Part shown: in pieces, positions 62,117 to 64,000 of the stretch
Layout: the number at the start of each line of letters is the position of its first letter
Numbering within the stretch: position 1 is the stretch's first letter
Source: Escherichia sp. E4742
GTDB lineage: Bacteria > Pseudomonadota > Gammaproteobacteria > Enterobacterales > Enterobacteriaceae
Direction of reading: 5' to 3'
Length of the DNA stretch: 64,000 bases
Assembly: GCF_005843885.1 (NCBI RefSeq)
Contig: NZ_CP040443.1
Span: forward strand, 4,092,001-4,156,000
Notes under the pieces: generated by a model
Databases searched by the model: none
What the model was told of the DNA's origin: nothing
Seen by the model: only the letters and a program-made list of their open reading frames with translations
Position numbers and translations under genes: made by a program

Positions 62117-62905
62117 ATGGGAAGACAAAAAGCAGTGATCAAAGCTCGTCGCGAAGCAAAACGTGTGCTGAGACGGGATTCACGCAGCCATAAACAGCGT
62201 GAAGAAGAATCGGTCACCTCGCTTGTGCAGATGAGCGGCGTAGAAGCCATTGGTATGGCCCGCGACAGTCGCGATACTTCGCCAATCGTGGCGCGAAATG
62301 AAGCGCAATTGCACTATCTGAAGGCTATTGAGAGTAAGCAGCTGATATTCGCCACGGGCGAAGCCGGGTGCGGTAAAACCTGGATCAGTGCGGCAAAAGC
62401 GGCAGAGGCCCTGATACATAAGGATGTCGACAGGATCATCGTCACCCGTCCAGTTTTGCAAGCCGATGAAGATCTTGGCTTCTTACCTGGGGATATCGCA
62501 GAAAAGTTTGCTCCCTATTTTCGTCCGGTCTATGACGTGCTGGTCCGGCGACTGGGGGCTTCCTTTATGCAGTATTGCCTGCGACCGGAAATAGGGAAGG
62601 TGGAAATCGCGCCGTTCGCCTATATGCGTGGACGTACCTTTGAAAATGCAGTTGTCATTCTTGACGAGGCGCAGAATGTGACTGCCGCGCAAATGAAAAT
62701 GTTTTTAACCCGCCTCGGGGAAAACGTAACGGTTATCGTCAATGGTGATATCACGCAATGCGATCTGCCTCGCGGCGTGCGCTCCGGATTAAGTGACGCG
62801 CTGGAACGTTTCGAAGAAGATGAAATGGTCGGGATCGTCCGGTTCGGCAAAAATGATTGCGTACGTTCGGCGCTTTGCCAACGTACGCTACATGCCTATA
62901 GTTAA
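62117..62905 (+). CDS. phoH: PhoH, phosphate-starvation ATPase
   Basis: 262 residues from ATG 62117 (AAGGTG ribosome site at 62105-62110). A single P-loop NTPase domain is seen, with Walker A GEAGCGKTWIS (about residue 80) and Walker B VVILDEAQNVT. It is related to superfamily I helicases. PhoB induces it on phosphate starvation, and its role is probably RNA-related. The in-frame start at 62000 lacks a good ribosome site. The N-terminal 50 residues are Arg/Lys-rich. Confidence 0.92.
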   Translation: MGRQKAVIKARREAKRVLRRDSRSHKQREEESVTSLVQMSGVEAIGMARDSRDTSPIVARNEAQLHYLKAIESKQLIFATGEAGCGKTWISAAKAAEALIHKDVDRIIVTRPVLQADEDLGFLPGDIAEKFAPYFRPVYDVLVRRLGASFMQYCLRPEIGKVEIAPFAYMRGRTFENAVVILDEAQNVTAAQMKMFLTRLGENVTVIVNGDITQCDLPRGVRSGLSDALERFEEDEMVGIVRFGKNDCVRSALCQRTLHAYS

Positions 62906-62922
62906 GCGTATTACAAGCGCAG

Positions 62923-62949
62923 AGCCCGGGCTAACCGGGCTTTGTTTTT
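62923..62949 (+). terminator. Terminator after phoH
   Basis: Stem AGCCCGG-gctaa-CCGGGCT followed by TTGTTTTTG. A clear intrinsic terminator 18 bp after the phoH stop. Confidence 0.85.
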
Positions 62950-63018
62950 GATGTGTATGCCCGGAGTGCAAATTTATCTGAAACTACCTACAGCCGGTTT
63001 AGTTGCAATGCAGGATAG

Positions 63019-63879
63019 CTATTTTAAATAATAAAGTCTGTTCTCAATATATTCATTCATTTTTGTCAGCTCTTCTGCGATTTTTTCCTTGTTCAATTCA
63101 TTGTTGTCGGTCATGGTTAATAAAATCAATTTCTTTGTTTTTTTTGATAAAATTCCCGGATGGAAATTTCTGCTGCTATACATTTCATGAATAATGCTGA
63201 GTAATTCGTTATTGAAAAAATCAATATTATCCATGTTGTCGATTTGAGGGCTGCTGTCTTGAAAATTTTTAATAATTTTATTTATTTTGATAAGAAAATA
63301 AAACTCAATATTTCTCTGGGTTTGTTCTTCTGGTGTGAAAATTGGAAAGTCATAATGTTCACATATTGTATCATAATCATCAAACTTTTCGTTTTCAATT
63401 GACCATAACTTTCTCTTTTCTATTTTATCCTTCGTTGATTTTATCTCTGAAAACATTCTTTTTATTATCAATAAAATGATGGCCGTGACAAATAAAATAA
63501 TTACGCCAATATGTGTGGAGTAATAAAAAAGTAACATGATAAATGAAATTACTGGTAGTGCTAATGAAGTAATAATCAATAAGTTACCGACTTTACTATA
63601 TGAGTGTAGTTCAAAAATGAATTCCCTTTCGGCACTTGCGAATATGTAAAATAATGAGAAGCCTGTGTTCAGTAATGTTGATATTGCGAAACCTAACGTA
63701 GCCCACCACAGCGGAAAACTATTGGAGATATTAGCAGGGGGTACACTAAAAAGCCCAATAAAAAAGGTAAAGCAGGCTCCAGTAAGAATTGAGTGAAAAT
63801 ATGAAAACCATTTTATACTCTCCCCTGTATGATACCCTTTTTTATATGCACGCCAGGCGATCCGCTTTGTATTATACAT
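63019..63879 (-). CDS. Unknown AT-rich membrane protein
   Basis: A 286-residue protein I do not recognise. About four hydrophobic segments lie in the N-terminal half (near residues 28-48, 55-80, 100-120, 125-142). They are followed by a ~145-residue cytoplasmic tail rich in Lys, Asn, Glu and Ile, with no catalytic motif. The start ATG 63879 has AAGGAT at 63885-63890. The gene is strongly AT-rich with many AAT/AAA/TTT codons, unlike its neighbours, which suggests horizontal gain. In K-12 the pga genes follow phoH, so it is either inserted there or replaces them. It is convergent with phoH. Confidence 0.75.
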   Translation of the reverse strand: MYNTKRIAWRAYKKGYHTGESIKWFSYFHSILTGACFTFFIGLFSVPPANISNSFPLWWATLGFAISTLLNTGFSLFYIFASAEREFIFELHSYSKVGNLLIITSLALPVISFIMLLFYYSTHIGVIILFVTAIILLIIKRMFSEIKSTKDKIEKRKLWSIENEKFDDYDTICEHYDFPIFTPEEQTQRNIEFYFLIKINKIIKNFQDSSPQIDNMDNIDFFNNELLSIIHEMYSSRNFHPGILSKKTKKLILLTMTDNNELNKEKIAEELTKMNEYIENRLYYLK

Positions 63880-64000
63880 GGTTCTATCCTTAAATTGATT
63901 TACTATGAAAAGTATACTAATTGATATTAATACATGCGCAAGATTATTATTAACATTGTATATAATTTACTACATCATCGCCCGAATCAATTCCATATCA

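Overview
The window is chromosomal DNA of Escherichia coli, and not K-12. Nearly every host gene matches the known E. coli protein in length and sequence, and the order hya-app-csp-yccM-tor-cbp-agp-wrbA-rut-put-efe-phoH is that of the 23-24 min region of the E. coli map. Signs that it is not K-12 are an intact efeU, a lambdoid prophage next to serT, no group 4 capsule (etp/etk/gfc) operon after appA, and a four-gene metabolic cassette between cbpA and agp. Comparisons with K-12 are from memory, because no alignment could be run.

Layout. 1-13678: right (tail) end of a lambda-like prophage, running H (partial)-M-L-K-I-J-lom-stf, then an expanded fibre block (93-aa protein, S74-chaperone fibre, second stf, tfa). 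13795-13882: serT tRNA-Ser(UGA) on the minus strand, the likely attachment site. 14287-19757: hyaABCDEF, hydrogenase 1 and its maturation proteins. 19892-24080: appC-appB-appX (cytochrome bd-II) and appA (periplasmic phytase/phosphatase). 24068-25342: cspH, cspG, ymcF, a damaged ymcE, and gnsA. 25391-35500: yccM, then the TMAO respiration system torS/torT/torR/torCAD. 35509-36048: six-unit REP (BIME) array. 36055-37280: cbpM-cbpA.

37494-41771: accessory cassette, with a LysR regulator, a DadA-like FAD dehydrogenase and a RidA-like deaminase on the minus strand, divergent from a permease. The set suggests uptake and oxidative deamination of a D-amino acid or related amine. 41921-45140: agp, a 182-bp tandem repeat, yccJ, wrbA, ymdF. 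45230-51556: rutGFEDCBA and rutR (pyrimidine nitrogen catabolism), with rutE broken by what looks like a 43-bp deletion. 51596-57488: putA/putP (proline use). 57489-58080: structured GC-rich non-coding block. 58155-61447: efeUOB (ferrous iron uptake). 62117-62905: phoH. 63019-63879: an AT-rich, unrecognised membrane-protein gene.

How the genes work together. Hydrogenase 1, cytochrome bd-II and TMAO reductase are respiratory modules for low oxygen. AppA and Agp are related periplasmic acid phosphatases. The rut and put operons scavenge nitrogen and carbon, and their control sites can be read directly: a sigma-54 promoter for rut and PutA operators between putA and putP. The least ordinary parts are the tail-fibre expansion, the D-amino-acid-type cassette, the rutE deletion, the appA-cspH junction, the structured block after putP, and the unknown membrane protein at the right edge.
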